A stretch of DNA of 64,000 nucleotides from Klenkia marina (GCF_900101025.1 NZ_FMUH01000007.1:62001-126000), one strand, 5' to 3'; numbered from the stretch's first letter, positions 8,911 through 17,329 are shown. Numbers and translations: made by a program. Notes: generated from the sequence alone by a model not told the origin.

Positions 8911-8928
8911 GCCGTTAGAGTGCACAAC

Positions 8929-10167
8929 ATGAACACAGCTCGCCTCACCTCCCCGTGGCGCCTGGCCACCGTGGGCGCCGTCGGCCTCCTGGTCGCCGGT
9001 TGCTCGTCCCCGGCCGACGACGCCAGCGGCTCGGCCCCCGGGTCGTCCGCGGCCGCGTCCGCCGAGTCCGTCGCCGCTCCCCAGCCCCGCATCACCCTCA
9101 CCTACGACGGCGGGCTGCTCGTCCTGGACGCCGACACCCTCGAGGTCGTCGGCGACCACGCGCTGGACGGCTTCCTCCGGGTCAACGCGGCCGGCGACGG
9201 CCGCCACTCCCTGGTCACCACCGAGGAGGGCTTCCAGGTCCTCGACGCCGGCGTGTGGACCGACGGCGGCCAGTCCTGGGCCGGGCCCTCCGCCCTGACC
9301 GACGACGTCTTCGCCGCCGACACCGCCGGCCACGTCGTCGTCCACGGCGACCGCACGGTGCTCTTCGCCGACGGCACCGGCGACATCACCTCCTTCACCA
9401 CCGCCGACCTGCTCACCGCCGACGGGCTGCCCGAGACCCGGGAGTGGACGTCGGAGGCCGCCCACCACGGCGTGGCCATCGAGCTCGAGGACGGCACCCT
9501 GCTGTCCACCCTGGGCGACGAGGAGGGCCGCACCGGAGTCCGCGTCCTGGACGCCGACGGCCAGGAGACCGCCCGCAACGAGCAGTGCCCCGGCGTGCAC
9601 GGGGAGGGCACCGTCGCCGGCGACGTCGCCGTCTTCGGCTGCGAGGACGGCATCCTCATCTACGACGGCGAGTTCACCAAGCTCACCGCTCCGGACACCT
9701 ACGGCCGCACCGGGAACATCTTCACCACCGAGGACTCCCCCGTCGCCGTCGGTGACTACAACGACGACCCCGACGCCGAGGGCTACGAGCTGACCCGGGT
9801 CGCGCTCGTGGACACCACCACCGACCAGCTCACGGTCGTCCCGCTGCCCGACGGCGTCGCGTACACGTTCCGCGACCTGGCCCGCGGGCCCCAGGACGAA
9901 GCCGTCGTGCTCGGCACCGACGGCGCCCTGCACCTCATCGACGAGCAGACCGGTCAGCTGACCGCCAGCTACCCCGTGATCGACGCGTGGGAGGGCCCCG
10001 CCGAGTGGCAGGACCCCCACCCGGCGCTCAAGGTGCACGACGGCATCGCCTACGTGACCGACCCCGCCGCCGACGCCGTCCACGCCGTGGACCTGGCCAC
10101 CGGTGAGGTCCTGGCCACCGGCGACCTCGGTGTCACCCCCGTCGAGATCGCCGTGGTCACCGGCTGA
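8929..10167 (+). CDS. aztD: Zinc metallochaperone AztD
   Basis: 412-residue secreted lipoprotein (lipobox VAGC at about residue 24) followed by a Ser/Ala-rich linker and a beta-propeller from about residue 50. Known AztD proteins are periplasmic propellers that carry zinc to AztC. Conserved-looking Cys/His motifs CPGVHGE and FGCEDG are near residue 222 and following. The His cluster of the first paralogue at 6738-7967 is missing here; the aligned stretch reads GVWTDGGQSWAG. The gene has its own Zur-like box and ends before a very strong hairpin. Identity as AztD is by family resemblance and locus; direct zinc binding is inferred. Confidence 0.78.
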   Translation: MNTARLTSPWRLATVGAVGLLVAGCSSPADDASGSAPGSSAAASAESVAAPQPRITLTYDGGLLVLDADTLEVVGDHALDGFLRVNAAGDGRHSLVTTEEGFQVLDAGVWTDGGQSWAGPSALTDDVFAADTAGHVVVHGDRTVLFADGTGDITSFTTADLLTADGLPETREWTSEAAHHGVAIELEDGTLLSTLGDEEGRTGVRVLDADGQETARNEQCPGVHGEGTVAGDVAVFGCEDGILIYDGEFTKLTAPDTYGRTGNIFTTEDSPVAVGDYNDDPDAEGYELTRVALVDTTTDQLTVVPLPDGVAYTFRDLARGPQDEAVVLGTDGALHLIDEQTGQLTASYPVIDAWEGPAEWQDPHPALKVHDGIAYVTDPAADAVHAVDLATGEVLATGDLGVTPVEIAVVTG

Positions 10168-10182
10168 CCGACCACCCACCGA

Positions 10183-10226
10183 GCACACCCGGGCCCCGCG
10201 ATCGCGACCGCGGGGCCCGGGCGTGC
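10183..10226 (+). terminator. Strong hairpin terminator after aztD
   Basis: A 13-bp perfect stem (10188-10200 with 10209-10221) closes an 8-base loop, and GCAC/GTGC extends it across one mismatch. It is GC-only with no T tract. It separates the zinc locus from the GAF-EAL gene. Confidence 0.7.
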
Positions 10227-10318
10227 CCGCTCCCGGGACGAGCACCCCGGGTGCACCCGAAGGGGGAGTTCCTCCGCGATCCGCTGCACCCCGGCGGCCG
10301 GACGCCGATGGGTGACGT

Positions 10319-12160
10319 GTGCAACCCGTGGACATGGCCCGGTCGATGGTCGCCATCGCCGAGGTGCCCGGAGAGGCCGGGATCCTCGACGAGCTGGTCG
10401 CCTCGTCGCGCCGGCTGCTCTCCGCCCAGTTCGGCATCGCACTGCTGGTGGGCGCCGACGGGCAAACCACTGCGCTGTCCCACCAGGGGATGAGCCCCGT
10501 CGACGTCGGCGCGATGCCCCGCCTGCCGCGGCCCGTGGGGCTGATCGGCGCCGTCCTGGCCGGGGAGGTCCTCCGCCTGGAGCGGATGGCCGACCACCCG
10601 GCCGCCGTGGGGTTCCCGGACGGGCACGTGCCCATGGGGCCGCTGCTGGCCACCCCGGTCACCGTCAACGACGCCGTGCTGGGCGCGCTGTACCTCGCCC
10701 GCACCCCCGAGCAGCCGCCCTTCACCGCCGACGAGGAGGCGGCCGCGTGCGCCCTGGCGCGGCTGGCCGGCCTGGTCGTGGTCGTCCGGCGACGCATGAA
10801 CGGGCACCGCGACGTCCTGGACGGGCTGGCCACCATGGGTCTGGGCCTCACCGAGACGTCCCCCGCCACCACCGGGTCCATCGACCACCTCGTCGCGTCC
10901 GCCCGGGACGTGCTCGGGGTCGACGTCGCCTTCCTGTCCCACCTGGCCGGCGGTCAGCAGACCTGGACCCACGTGAGCTCACGTCCCGGCGGCCCGTCGC
11001 CGGAGCAGGGACTGTGCCTGCCCGAGGAGGCCGGCTACTGCAGCGCGATGCTGCGCGGGGACCTCCCCTCCAGCGTGCCCGACACCACCGAGCACCCGGT
11101 GACCGCGGCCATGCCGGTCACGGCCGCACTCGGGGTCGGTTCCTACAACGGCGTGCCGGTGGTCCTGGCCGACGGCACCGTGCACGGCACCCTGTGCACC
11201 CTCGACCGGGCCGCCACGAGCACAGCCGACGGCGCCGCGCGCACCGAGACCCTGCAGGTGCTGGCCCGCCTGGTCGCGTTCCAGGTCGACCGCCACCTCG
11301 CCGAACGACGGCGCACCGCCGTCGACCGGGCCCTGCTGGAGCCGTTGCTGGACGGATCCCGCCGGACCACCGTGCTGCAGCCCATCGTCGAGCTCGCCAG
11401 CGGCACCACCGTGGGCTACGAGGCGCTGTCCCGGTTCACCGACACCTACGGCGGGCCCCTGCGCCCCGACCTCGTCTTCGCCGAGGCCGCCCGGCTGGAC
11501 CTCGGTGTACGGCTCGAGCAGCGCGCCCTGGCCTCGGCACTGGCGCTGCTGCCCCGGATCGCCGAGGACAGGTACCTCTCGGTCAACCTGTCCCCCGATG
11601 CGCTGACCGACCCCGCCACCCACGACCTGCTCGCGACCGTCCCCGCGCACCGCCTGCTGGTGGAGATCACCGAGCACGACGCCGTCCTGGACTACCCGGC
11701 CCTCACCAGGCACCTGGAGCACCTGCGCGGTCGCGGCATGCGCATCGCCATCGACGACGCCGGGTCCGGCTACGCCAGCCTCGCCCACATCACCCGGCTC
11801 GACGCCGACGTGATCAAGCTCGACATCGCCCTCGTCCGCGACATCGACACCGACCGCAACCGCCGAGCCGTCGCCCGCGCACTCATCGCCTACGCCGCCG
11901 AGACCGGCGCGACCCTCGTCGCCGAGGGCATCGAGAGCACCGCCGAGCGCGACCAGCTGCTGGCCCTCGGGGCGCCGCTCGGTCAGGGCTACCTCCTCGG
12001 CCGCCCCCGACCGGCCGAGGAGCTGGTGCCCCTCCCCCGGCGAACGGCGCTCGCCCCTCGTCCGCGACCGGCCGGGTCGTCCCCTGCACCCAGGGTTCAG
12101 GCTGCGGCGGCGGCCGGGGTCGCGACCGCGGCCTTGGGGCCGTGGCACTCGACGGAGTAG
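10319..12160 (+). CDS. Cyclic di-GMP phosphodiesterase with GAF sensor domains and EAL domain
   Basis: 613 residues, soluble. Two GAF-like sensor regions lie at about 15-155 and 185-330 and an EAL domain at about 345-580. The EAL motif is intact (YEALSRF at about 367), as are NLSPD, EITEHD, the metal-binding DDAGSGYA, IKLD and EGIES, so hydrolysis of c-di-GMP to pGpG is expected. No GGDEF domain is present. GTG at 10319 or ATG at 10334 could start it. The last about 30 residues are Pro/Arg/Ala-rich and run 64 bases into the convergent acetyltransferase-like gene, so the true stop region is unusual but real in sequence. Confidence 0.88.
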   Translation: MQPVDMARSMVAIAEVPGEAGILDELVASSRRLLSAQFGIALLVGADGQTTALSHQGMSPVDVGAMPRLPRPVGLIGAVLAGEVLRLERMADHPAAVGFPDGHVPMGPLLATPVTVNDAVLGALYLARTPEQPPFTADEEAAACALARLAGLVVVVRRRMNGHRDVLDGLATMGLGLTETSPATTGSIDHLVASARDVLGVDVAFLSHLAGGQQTWTHVSSRPGGPSPEQGLCLPEEAGYCSAMLRGDLPSSVPDTTEHPVTAAMPVTAALGVGSYNGVPVVLADGTVHGTLCTLDRAATSTADGAARTETLQVLARLVAFQVDRHLAERRRTAVDRALLEPLLDGSRRTTVLQPIVELASGTTVGYEALSRFTDTYGGPLRPDLVFAEAARLDLGVRLEQRALASALALLPRIAEDRYLSVNLSPDALTDPATHDLLATVPAHRLLVEITEHDAVLDYPALTRHLEHLRGRGMRIAIDDAGSGYASLAHITRLDADVIKLDIALVRDIDTDRNRRAVARALIAYAAETGATLVAEGIESTAERDQLLALGAPLGQGYLLGRPRPAEELVPLPRRTALAPRPRPAGSSPAPRVQAAAAAGVATAALGPWHSTE

Positions 12161-12675
12161 TACGTCTGCACGTCCTGCGGCTGCATGCTGATCTCGCACG
12201 CCGCGCTCATCGAGCGCTCGATGCCGCGGCTGAGGTGCTTCACCGTGTCGTTGTGGGCACAGATGTCGAACGCGACGACACCGCGGGCGGCGACCATGCG
12301 GTCGATGATCGGCTGCAGCGTGACCCGGAAGACCCGCCCCCGCTGCGCCCGCGGGTCGGTCAGGGTGAAGCCGAGGTAGAAGATCGCGTCGCGGGCGGCG
12401 TGCTCGGGGTGCCGGGCGGCGAAGTAGGCCGGCTCGATCCACGGCACCGACGAGAGGTCGCCGGTGAAGGTGGTGAGCCCGACCGCCGTGCCGTCGTCGT
12501 CGAAGGCCACGTACTTGTCGATGCGCTGGTCGGCCATCTCCTCGGCGAACTCCGCGGGCGAGAGCACGTGGCGGGCCGCGGCCAGCACGCGCAGCGGCTC
12601 GAAGGCATCGGCGTAGAGGACGTAGAAGCCCTCGACGAGCTCGGCCGGGACCGTCTGCAGCCGCTCGACCCTCAT
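12097..12675 (-). CDS. Acetyltransferase-like protein (GNAT-type fold suspected)
   Basis: 192 residues. FDDDGTAVGLTTFTGDLSSV, AIFYLGFTLTDPRAQRGRV and IDRMVAARGVVAFDIC follow the strand-helix order of GNAT enzymes, but the acetyl-CoA loop is not clear, so the assignment is tentative. The C-terminus is an Ala/Pro tail that overlaps the EAL gene tail-to-tail by 64 bases. The ATG at 12675 overlaps the stop codon of a 38-codon reading frame (ATGA), which argues for this start over the one five codons upstream and for coupled translation. Confidence 0.6.
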   Translation of the reverse strand: MRVERLQTVPAELVEGFYVLYADAFEPLRVLAAARHVLSPAEFAEEMADQRIDKYVAFDDDGTAVGLTTFTGDLSSVPWIEPAYFAARHPEHAARDAIFYLGFTLTDPRAQRGRVFRVTLQPIIDRMVAARGVVAFDICAHNDTVKHLSRGIERSMSAACEISMQPQDVQTYYSVECHGPKAAVATPAAAAA

Positions 12676-12788
12676 CGGGTGGACCCCCACCCGGTGGTCC
12701 CGCGGGCCGCGACGACCAGCGTGCAGACCGGCTCCTCGGTGCAGGTGGCACCGGTGACCACCGGGGTGGTCGGCAACTGTCGCATCAT
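12672..12788 (-). CDS. Small 38-residue ORF coupled to the acetyltransferase-like gene
   Basis: The peptide begins MMRQLPTTPVVTG and has two cysteines, at residues 16 and 22, in TCTEEPVC. A GGAG stands five bases before the ATG, and its TGA overlaps the ATG of the next gene. No family is recognised. It could be a leader peptide that controls the downstream gene, a small partner protein, or a modified-peptide precursor. The coupling and ribosome binding site are seen directly; function is unknown. Confidence 0.5.
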   Translation of the reverse strand: MMRQLPTTPVVTGATCTEEPVCTLVVAARGTTGWGSTR

Positions 12789-12999
12789 GACGCTCCGTAC
12801 TTGCTCGGGTCCTTGCGATGCCCCGGGCGGGGAATCAGCCGTGCATCTGGTGACCGAACGTAGCGATACCCACCGTACTCGCCCAGGCCTGCGCCCGATG
12901 AGGTGAACGTCGTCCGCCGTCCGGGGGCGTTGCCCGTCGTCCGGGTCGGACCGGCCCGGCGCGACGCGCCCACGGACGAGCGCGACGCAGGTCACGCGG

Positions 13000-13758
13000 T
13001 CAGCCCCGGCGCGCACCCGGGCTGGTGCCGTACCTGCGACGGAAGGCGGCCCCGAACCCGTTGACCGACCCGTAGCCCACGCGGGCGGCCGCTGCCGCGA
13101 CCGGGAGACCGGCGTCGAGCAACGGCAGCGCGGCCTGCAGCCGGGCCCGGCTGCGCCACTCGGTGAACGTCAGCCCGGTGCCCTCGACGAACGCCCGGCG
13201 CAGGGTGGACTCCCCCACCCTCAGCGCCGCGGCCCAGTCGGCCAGCGGGGTGGGGTCGGCCGGCGCCGCGAGCAGCCGCGAGGCCACCGCCCGTGCCCGA
13301 CCGTCGACCGGCCACGGCAGACCGTCGTCGGCGGTGGCCGCCCCACCCAGCTCGTGCAGCACCAGCGCCAGTGCCTCCGCGGCCACGGGCCCGTCGCCGC
13401 CGGCACCCCCCAGCGACCGGAGCAGCTCGCGCAGCAGCGCCGACACGGCCACGACGGTCGGCGCCGTCCACGGCAGCGGGCAGGCGCGCGGCCAGACGTA
13501 GAGGCAGTGCAGCGCGGCCGGACGCCGGAGGACGACGTCGTGCGGCACCCCGCCGGGGACGAACAGTGCCCGCGACGGCGGCAGCACCCACGAGCGCTCA
13601 CCGGCCAGCACCAGGGCGGAGCCCGACGCCGTCCACACCAGCTGGTGCTGGTCGTGCCGGTGCTGGCCCCAGCCGCCGGGCTCCTCGGCGTCGAAGGCGC
13701 ACGTCCAGGCGTCACGCAGGGCGGAGCCGTCGTGGTCGATGGACGGGACGACGGTCAC
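13000..13758 (-). CDS. AraC family transcriptional regulator
   Basis: 252 residues. An N-terminal cupin-like sensing half (WGQHRHDQHQLVWTASG, then LPPSRALFVPGGVPHDV near residue 70) is followed by an AraC DNA-binding domain at about 155-250. The C-terminal helix-turn-helix (LPVAAAAARVGYGSVNGFGAAFRRRYGTSPG) is canonical. GTG at 13758 follows GGAGGCCCG. It is divergent from a siderophore-binding lipoprotein, and AraC regulators in that position usually activate siderophore uptake when the ferric siderophore is present. The effector is not determined by sequence. Confidence 0.88.
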   Translation of the reverse strand: MTVVPSIDHDGSALRDAWTCAFDAEEPGGWGQHRHDQHQLVWTASGSALVLAGERSWVLPPSRALFVPGGVPHDVVLRRPAALHCLYVWPRACPLPWTAPTVVAVSALLRELLRSLGGAGGDGPVAAEALALVLHELGGAATADDGLPWPVDGRARAVASRLLAAPADPTPLADWAAALRVGESTLRRAFVEGTGLTFTEWRSRARLQAALPLLDAGLPVAAAAARVGYGSVNGFGAAFRRRYGTSPGARRG

Positions 13759-13821
13759 CGGGCCTCCTGGCGAGCGCTGGGCTCCTGGTCCGGGGCGCTG
13801 CGGTGCTGTCCCGGTCGAGCA

Positions 13822-13840
13822 AGGGCAGCCTAACCTTTGC
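13822..13840. promoter_or_regulatory. IdeR/DmdR-like iron box (partial)
   Basis: The segment AGGGCAGCCTAACCTTTGC contains GCCTAACCT, the right half of the actinobacterial iron box, between the AraC gene and the siderophore-binding lipoprotein. The left half is poorly matched. It lies 31 bases before the lipoprotein start, where an iron repressor would block transcription. Confidence 0.4.
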
Positions 13841-13870
13841 CGGTTCCCACCCGTCGTCCCAGGAGTGCCC

Positions 13871-14884
13871 GTGCGCCCGCCCGTCGTCCGTCTCGCCGCA
13901 GCCTGCCTCGCCGTCGTCCTGCTGGGGGGCTGCGGTTCGTCGCCCTCGGCCCCGTCCGGGGACGACGGGGGGACGGCGGCGGACGGGGTCTTCCCGGTCA
14001 CCGTCGAGCACGCGTTCGGCAGCACCACCGTCCCGGCGGAACCGACCCGCGTGGTCAGCGTCGGCGTCACCGAGCAGGACACCCTGCTCGCCCTCGGCGT
14101 CGTCCCGGTCGGGGTGACCGAGTGGTACGGCGACCAGCCGTACGCCACCTGGCCGTGGGCGCAGGACGAGCTCGGGGACGCCGAGCCCACCGTGCTGTCC
14201 ACCGCCGAGGGCCTGCAGTACGAGGCCGTCGCAGCGCTCGACCCGGACCTGATCGTCGCCACCAACGCAGGCCTGGACCAGGAGTCCTACGACACGCTGT
14301 CGGCGATCGCCCCGGTCGTGGCGCACACCGAGCAGGGGTACTTCGAGGCCTGGGACGTGCAGACGCTGGCAATCGGCACCGCACTGGGCAAGGCCGAGGA
14401 GGCCCAGGAGATCGTCGACGACCTGCACCGGCAGTTCGCCGAGGCCGCGGCCGCGCACCCGGAGTTCGCCGGCGTCCCGGCGGTCTTCCTGCAGAACGCG
14501 GTCTACGACGGCGACCTCATCGCCTACCAGGAGGGCTTGTCGACGGCCTTCCTCACCGACCTGGGGTTCACGGTGCCCGCGGCGATCGACCGGTTCGCGA
14601 CCGAGGGGCAGGCCTACATCCCGCTCGAGCAGGCATCGGTGCTGAACGAGGCCGAGGTGCTCGTCTGGGGCACCGAGGGACCGGCCGACCGCGCCGCGCT
14701 CGAGTCGCTGGAGGTGTACCGGTCGCTGACGGCGGTGCAGGGCGGGCACCTGGCGTTCACCGACGGCACGCTGGCCGGTGCCATCTACTTCACCAGCCCG
14801 CTCTCGCTGCCCTACGTCCTCGACGAGCTGGTGCCGATGCTGGCCGAGGCAGTGGCCGGGGACCCCGCCACCATCCCCTCCTGA
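13871..14884 (+). CDS. Iron-siderophore ABC transporter substrate-binding lipoprotein
   Basis: 337 residues of the FepB/FhuD-like (cluster A-II) class. A signal sequence ends in the lipobox LGGC at about residue 21, then TVEHAFGSTTVPAEPTRVVSVGVTEQDTLLALG, EAVAALDPDLIVATNAGL and LAFTDGTLAGAIYF are characteristic. No permease or ATPase gene is adjacent, so it must share a transporter encoded elsewhere. A TTAGG-type iron half-site and the divergent AraC gene suggest iron and siderophore control. GTG at 13871 follows AGGAG. Confidence 0.88.
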   Translation: MRPPVVRLAAACLAVVLLGGCGSSPSAPSGDDGGTAADGVFPVTVEHAFGSTTVPAEPTRVVSVGVTEQDTLLALGVVPVGVTEWYGDQPYATWPWAQDELGDAEPTVLSTAEGLQYEAVAALDPDLIVATNAGLDQESYDTLSAIAPVVAHTEQGYFEAWDVQTLAIGTALGKAEEAQEIVDDLHRQFAEAAAAHPEFAGVPAVFLQNAVYDGDLIAYQEGLSTAFLTDLGFTVPAAIDRFATEGQAYIPLEQASVLNEAEVLVWGTEGPADRAALESLEVYRSLTAVQGGHLAFTDGTLAGAIYFTSPLSLPYVLDELVPMLAEAVAGDPATIPS

Positions 14885-14999
14885 CGGAACGTGACCGTTC
14901 GTTTCACCCCATCGGACGACGTCGTGGCGGTGGCGGAAACGGTTCCGTCTCGTTGTACTGAGTGTTGTCGTTCCGTCACTCAGGGTGGAGGTGGGAGCT

Positions 15000-15983
15000 G
15001 TGGCCAGTGCTGGTCGTCGTCCCCACCTGCGCCGCCTCGCCGGGCGCGCCCTCGTGGTCGCCGGTGTGGGTGCCGGGGTCTGGCTGGCCGGTCAGGCCGC
15101 CGCCCAGGCCGACGAACCCGCCGGTCCGGTCAGCGGCCTGCTGTCCACGGTGACCGCGCCGGTCGCCCCGGTGGTGGCCCAGGTCAGCGCGCCGGTGACG
15201 GCCGTGACCGCGCCGGTGACCGCCGTGGTCGCCCCGGTCGTCGAGCAGATCAGCGTCCCGGTCGCACCCGTCGTCCGGGAGGCCACGGCACCGGTCGCAC
15301 CCGTGATCAGCCAGGCGGTGACCCCCGCGGCGGCTCCGGTCGTGCGGGCCGCGACCCCCGTGGTGACGGCGGTCAGCCCGGTCGTGGGCTCGGTCGTCAC
15401 GCCGGTCGCGTCCGCCGTCGCGCCGGTCGTCGGCGCGGTCGCCCCCGTGGTCGGGGTGCTGTCGCCGGTCGTGGACGCCGTGTCCCCCGTCGTCGACGCG
15501 CTGACCCCCGTGGTCGCAGCGCTCGACCCTGCGCTCGACCCCGTGGTGGACGCCCTGGCGCCGGTCACCGGGCCGGTGCTGGCCCCCGCGCCCTCCGCCG
15601 CGGCCGACCTCCTGCAGCCCACCGTCGGCGGTGACCCGTCGGCGGCGTCCGCCGTCCTGGTGCTCGGTGGCTCCGCCTCCGCGACCGCCTCGACCGCGGC
15701 CTCCTCCGCCGGCTCCGCTGCCGTCCGGGGCGACGCCGGGGGCCAGGTGCTGCCGCGATCGGCGCCGTCCGACCTGCCCGTCCCGGGTACCCCCGGCGAC
15801 GTCCCGCCGGCCACCGCCCCCGTCGGCGGCACGGTCGGCGGCACCCCACAGCACGACCAGGCCGCCGCCGACCTCTCGGCCGCGCCCCTCGCCGCCGGCA
15901 CCGCGGGTCTCCTCGCGGCCGCCGACACCGCCCGTGACGCCACGGGCGGCCCCGCGTTCGACCCCTCCTTCTCGCCCGACTGA
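15000..15983 (+). CDS. Secreted Val/Pro-repeat protein of unknown function
   Basis: 327 residues. A signal peptide (RRLAGRALVVAGVGAGVWLAGQAAAQA) is followed from about residue 40 to 200 by many tandem units of the form xPVVxxV or APVTAV, then an Ala/Ser/Gly/Pro-rich tail. The repeat gives an evenly spaced Val-Pro-Val pattern suited to an extended, surface-active or wall-spanning segment. GTG at 15000 is preferred because GGAGGT stands seven bases before it. No catalytic motif or sortase signal is visible. It lies directly upstream of the chaplin-like gene and could be part of the same surface layer. Confidence 0.72.
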   Translation: MASAGRRPHLRRLAGRALVVAGVGAGVWLAGQAAAQADEPAGPVSGLLSTVTAPVAPVVAQVSAPVTAVTAPVTAVVAPVVEQISVPVAPVVREATAPVAPVISQAVTPAAAPVVRAATPVVTAVSPVVGSVVTPVASAVAPVVGAVAPVVGVLSPVVDAVSPVVDALTPVVAALDPALDPVVDALAPVTGPVLAPAPSAAADLLQPTVGGDPSAASAVLVLGGSASATASTAASSAGSAAVRGDAGGQVLPRSAPSDLPVPGTPGDVPPATAPVGGTVGGTPQHDQAAADLSAAPLAAGTAGLLAAADTARDATGGPAFDPSFSPD

Positions 15984-16075
15984 GCAGCCCGTCCCGGCCC
16001 CTGCGCCGCGGCCCGGCTCGACCCGACCCCTGCGGTCGGCTCCCTCAATCGGCTCTCCTCGAGAAGGAACCCCTC

Positions 16076-17329
16076 ATGAACGTGTGGATGAAGCGCGGCC
16101 TGCAGACGGCGCTGCTCACCGGTGGCCTGCTGGCCGTCGGCAGCGGCATCGCCTCCGCCGACGACGGCCTCGACGTGACCGTCCCGGTCACCGTCACCGA
16201 CAACGCGATCGCCCTGCTGGGCACCGCGGACTCCGGCTCCCCCGCCCCCGCACCCGACGCGGCCCTGACGGTCGACGCCGGCGCACTCAGCATCTCGGTC
16301 CCGATCACGGTCTCCGGGAACGCGGTCGGCGTCCTGGGCGACGCCGGCACGCAGCCGGCGCCGGCACCCGCTGCTCCGGCACCCGCCCCGGCCGGTGACG
16401 GCGGCGGCATCGACCTCACCGTGCCCGTGACGGTGACGGGCAACGCGGTCGGCGTCCTCGGCGACGCCGAGGCGCAGGGATCGGCACCGGCGTCGACCGG
16501 GAGCACCGGCGGGGGCATCGACGTCGACGTCCCCGTGACCGCCTGCGGCAACGGCATCGGCGTCCTCGGCGACGCCGCCGGCACCTGCACCACCCCCGCC
16601 CCGGCCACCGACGACACCGACGGCGGCCTCGACGTCGACGTGCCGGTGCTGATCGGCGGCAACGGGGTCGGCGCCGTCGGCGGCACGGGCACCGGCACCA
16701 CCACCGGCACGGGCACCACCCCGGCTGCCGGCACCGGCGGGAACGGCGGCGGCATCGACGTCGACGTCCCCGTGACCGCCTGCGGCAACGGCATCGGCCT
16801 GCTCGGCGACGCTGCCGGCACCTGCACCACCTCCGGCCCCACCCCGGGCACCGGCACCGGTGGCACCCCCAGCACCGGTGGCGGTCTCGACGTCGACGTC
16901 CCGGTGGCGGTCTGCGGCAACGGCATCGGCCTGCTCGGCGACGCCGCCGGCACCTGCACCCTGCCGGCCGGCGGGGGCGGCGGCGACGTCGACGTCCCCG
17001 TGACCGTCTGCGGCAACGGGATCGGTCTGCTCGGCTCGGCCGCCGCCGACTGCGGCACGCCCACCACGCCGCCGACCACCCCGGAGATCCCCAGCACCCC
17101 GGAGACCCCCGGGACGCCGCAGAGCCCGAGCACCCCGCAGGGCATCACCCCGGTGGTCCTGCAGGGCTCCCCGGTCGCGGCCGGCACCCCGGTCGCGTCG
17201 GGCAGCTCGGTCCCTGACAGCTCGCTGGCCTACACCGGCAGCGAGCTCGGCACCGCGCTGCTCGCCGGGCTGCTGGCCCTCCTGTCGGGCCTCGGCCTGG
17301 TGGGGGCGGCCCGTCGCTCCACCCGCTAG
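16076..17329 (+). CDS. Chaplin-like wall-anchored surface protein with eight repeats and LAxTG signal
   Basis: 417 residues. A signal peptide ending GIASA at about residue 26 is followed by eight units of about 23 residues built on DVDVPVTxCGNGIGxLG, the same Val-Pro-Val / Gly-Asn / Leu-Gly grammar as streptomycete chaplins. Four units carry the chaplin-style cysteine pair. Linkers are Gly/Thr/Pro-rich. The C-terminus has LAYTG, a hydrophobic helix and an Arg tail, the class E sortase signal of long chaplins. AAGGA precedes the ATG. Chaplins form amphipathic amyloid sheaths on aerial hyphae and spores; here the role is inferred as a hydrophobic coat or adhesin. Standard long chaplins have two repeats, so eight is unusual. 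Confidence 0.8.
   Translation: MNVWMKRGLQTALLTGGLLAVGSGIASADDGLDVTVPVTVTDNAIALLGTADSGSPAPAPDAALTVDAGALSISVPITVSGNAVGVLGDAGTQPAPAPAAPAPAPAGDGGGIDLTVPVTVTGNAVGVLGDAEAQGSAPASTGSTGGGIDVDVPVTACGNGIGVLGDAAGTCTTPAPATDDTDGGLDVDVPVLIGGNGVGAVGGTGTGTTTGTGTTPAAGTGGNGGGIDVDVPVTACGNGIGLLGDAAGTCTTSGPTPGTGTGGTPSTGGGLDVDVPVAVCGNGIGLLGDAAGTCTLPAGGGGGDVDVPVTVCGNGIGLLGSAAADCGTPTTPPTTPEIPSTPETPGTPQSPSTPQGITPVVLQGSPVAAGTPVASGSSVPDSSLAYTGSELGTALLAGLLALLSGLGLVGAARRSTR
16166..17053 (+). repeat. Eight tandem chaplin-like coding repeats
   Basis: Repeats 4, 6, 7 and 8 have C-G-N...C pairs; repeats 1, 2, 3 and 5 lack cysteine (for example VPVTVTGNAVGVLGDA). Repeats 4 and 6 are almost identical over 25 residues, pointing to recent duplication or gene conversion. 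Confidence 0.8.

Noticed and set aside
10050-10442. Minus-strand frame spanning the aztD end and the terminator
   Set aside because: It contains the strong GC hairpin and Arg-rich junk composition, with no ribosome site.
15092-16048. Thr/Gly-rich repeat protein on the minus strand
   Set aside because: It is the antisense of the Val/Pro repeat gene; the plus strand has a signal peptide and ribosome site, and the minus one has neither.
16166-17053. Possible CRISPR-like or minisatellite array
   Set aside because: The periodicity is in amino acids of the chaplin-like protein, with varied linkers and no constant-length spacers.
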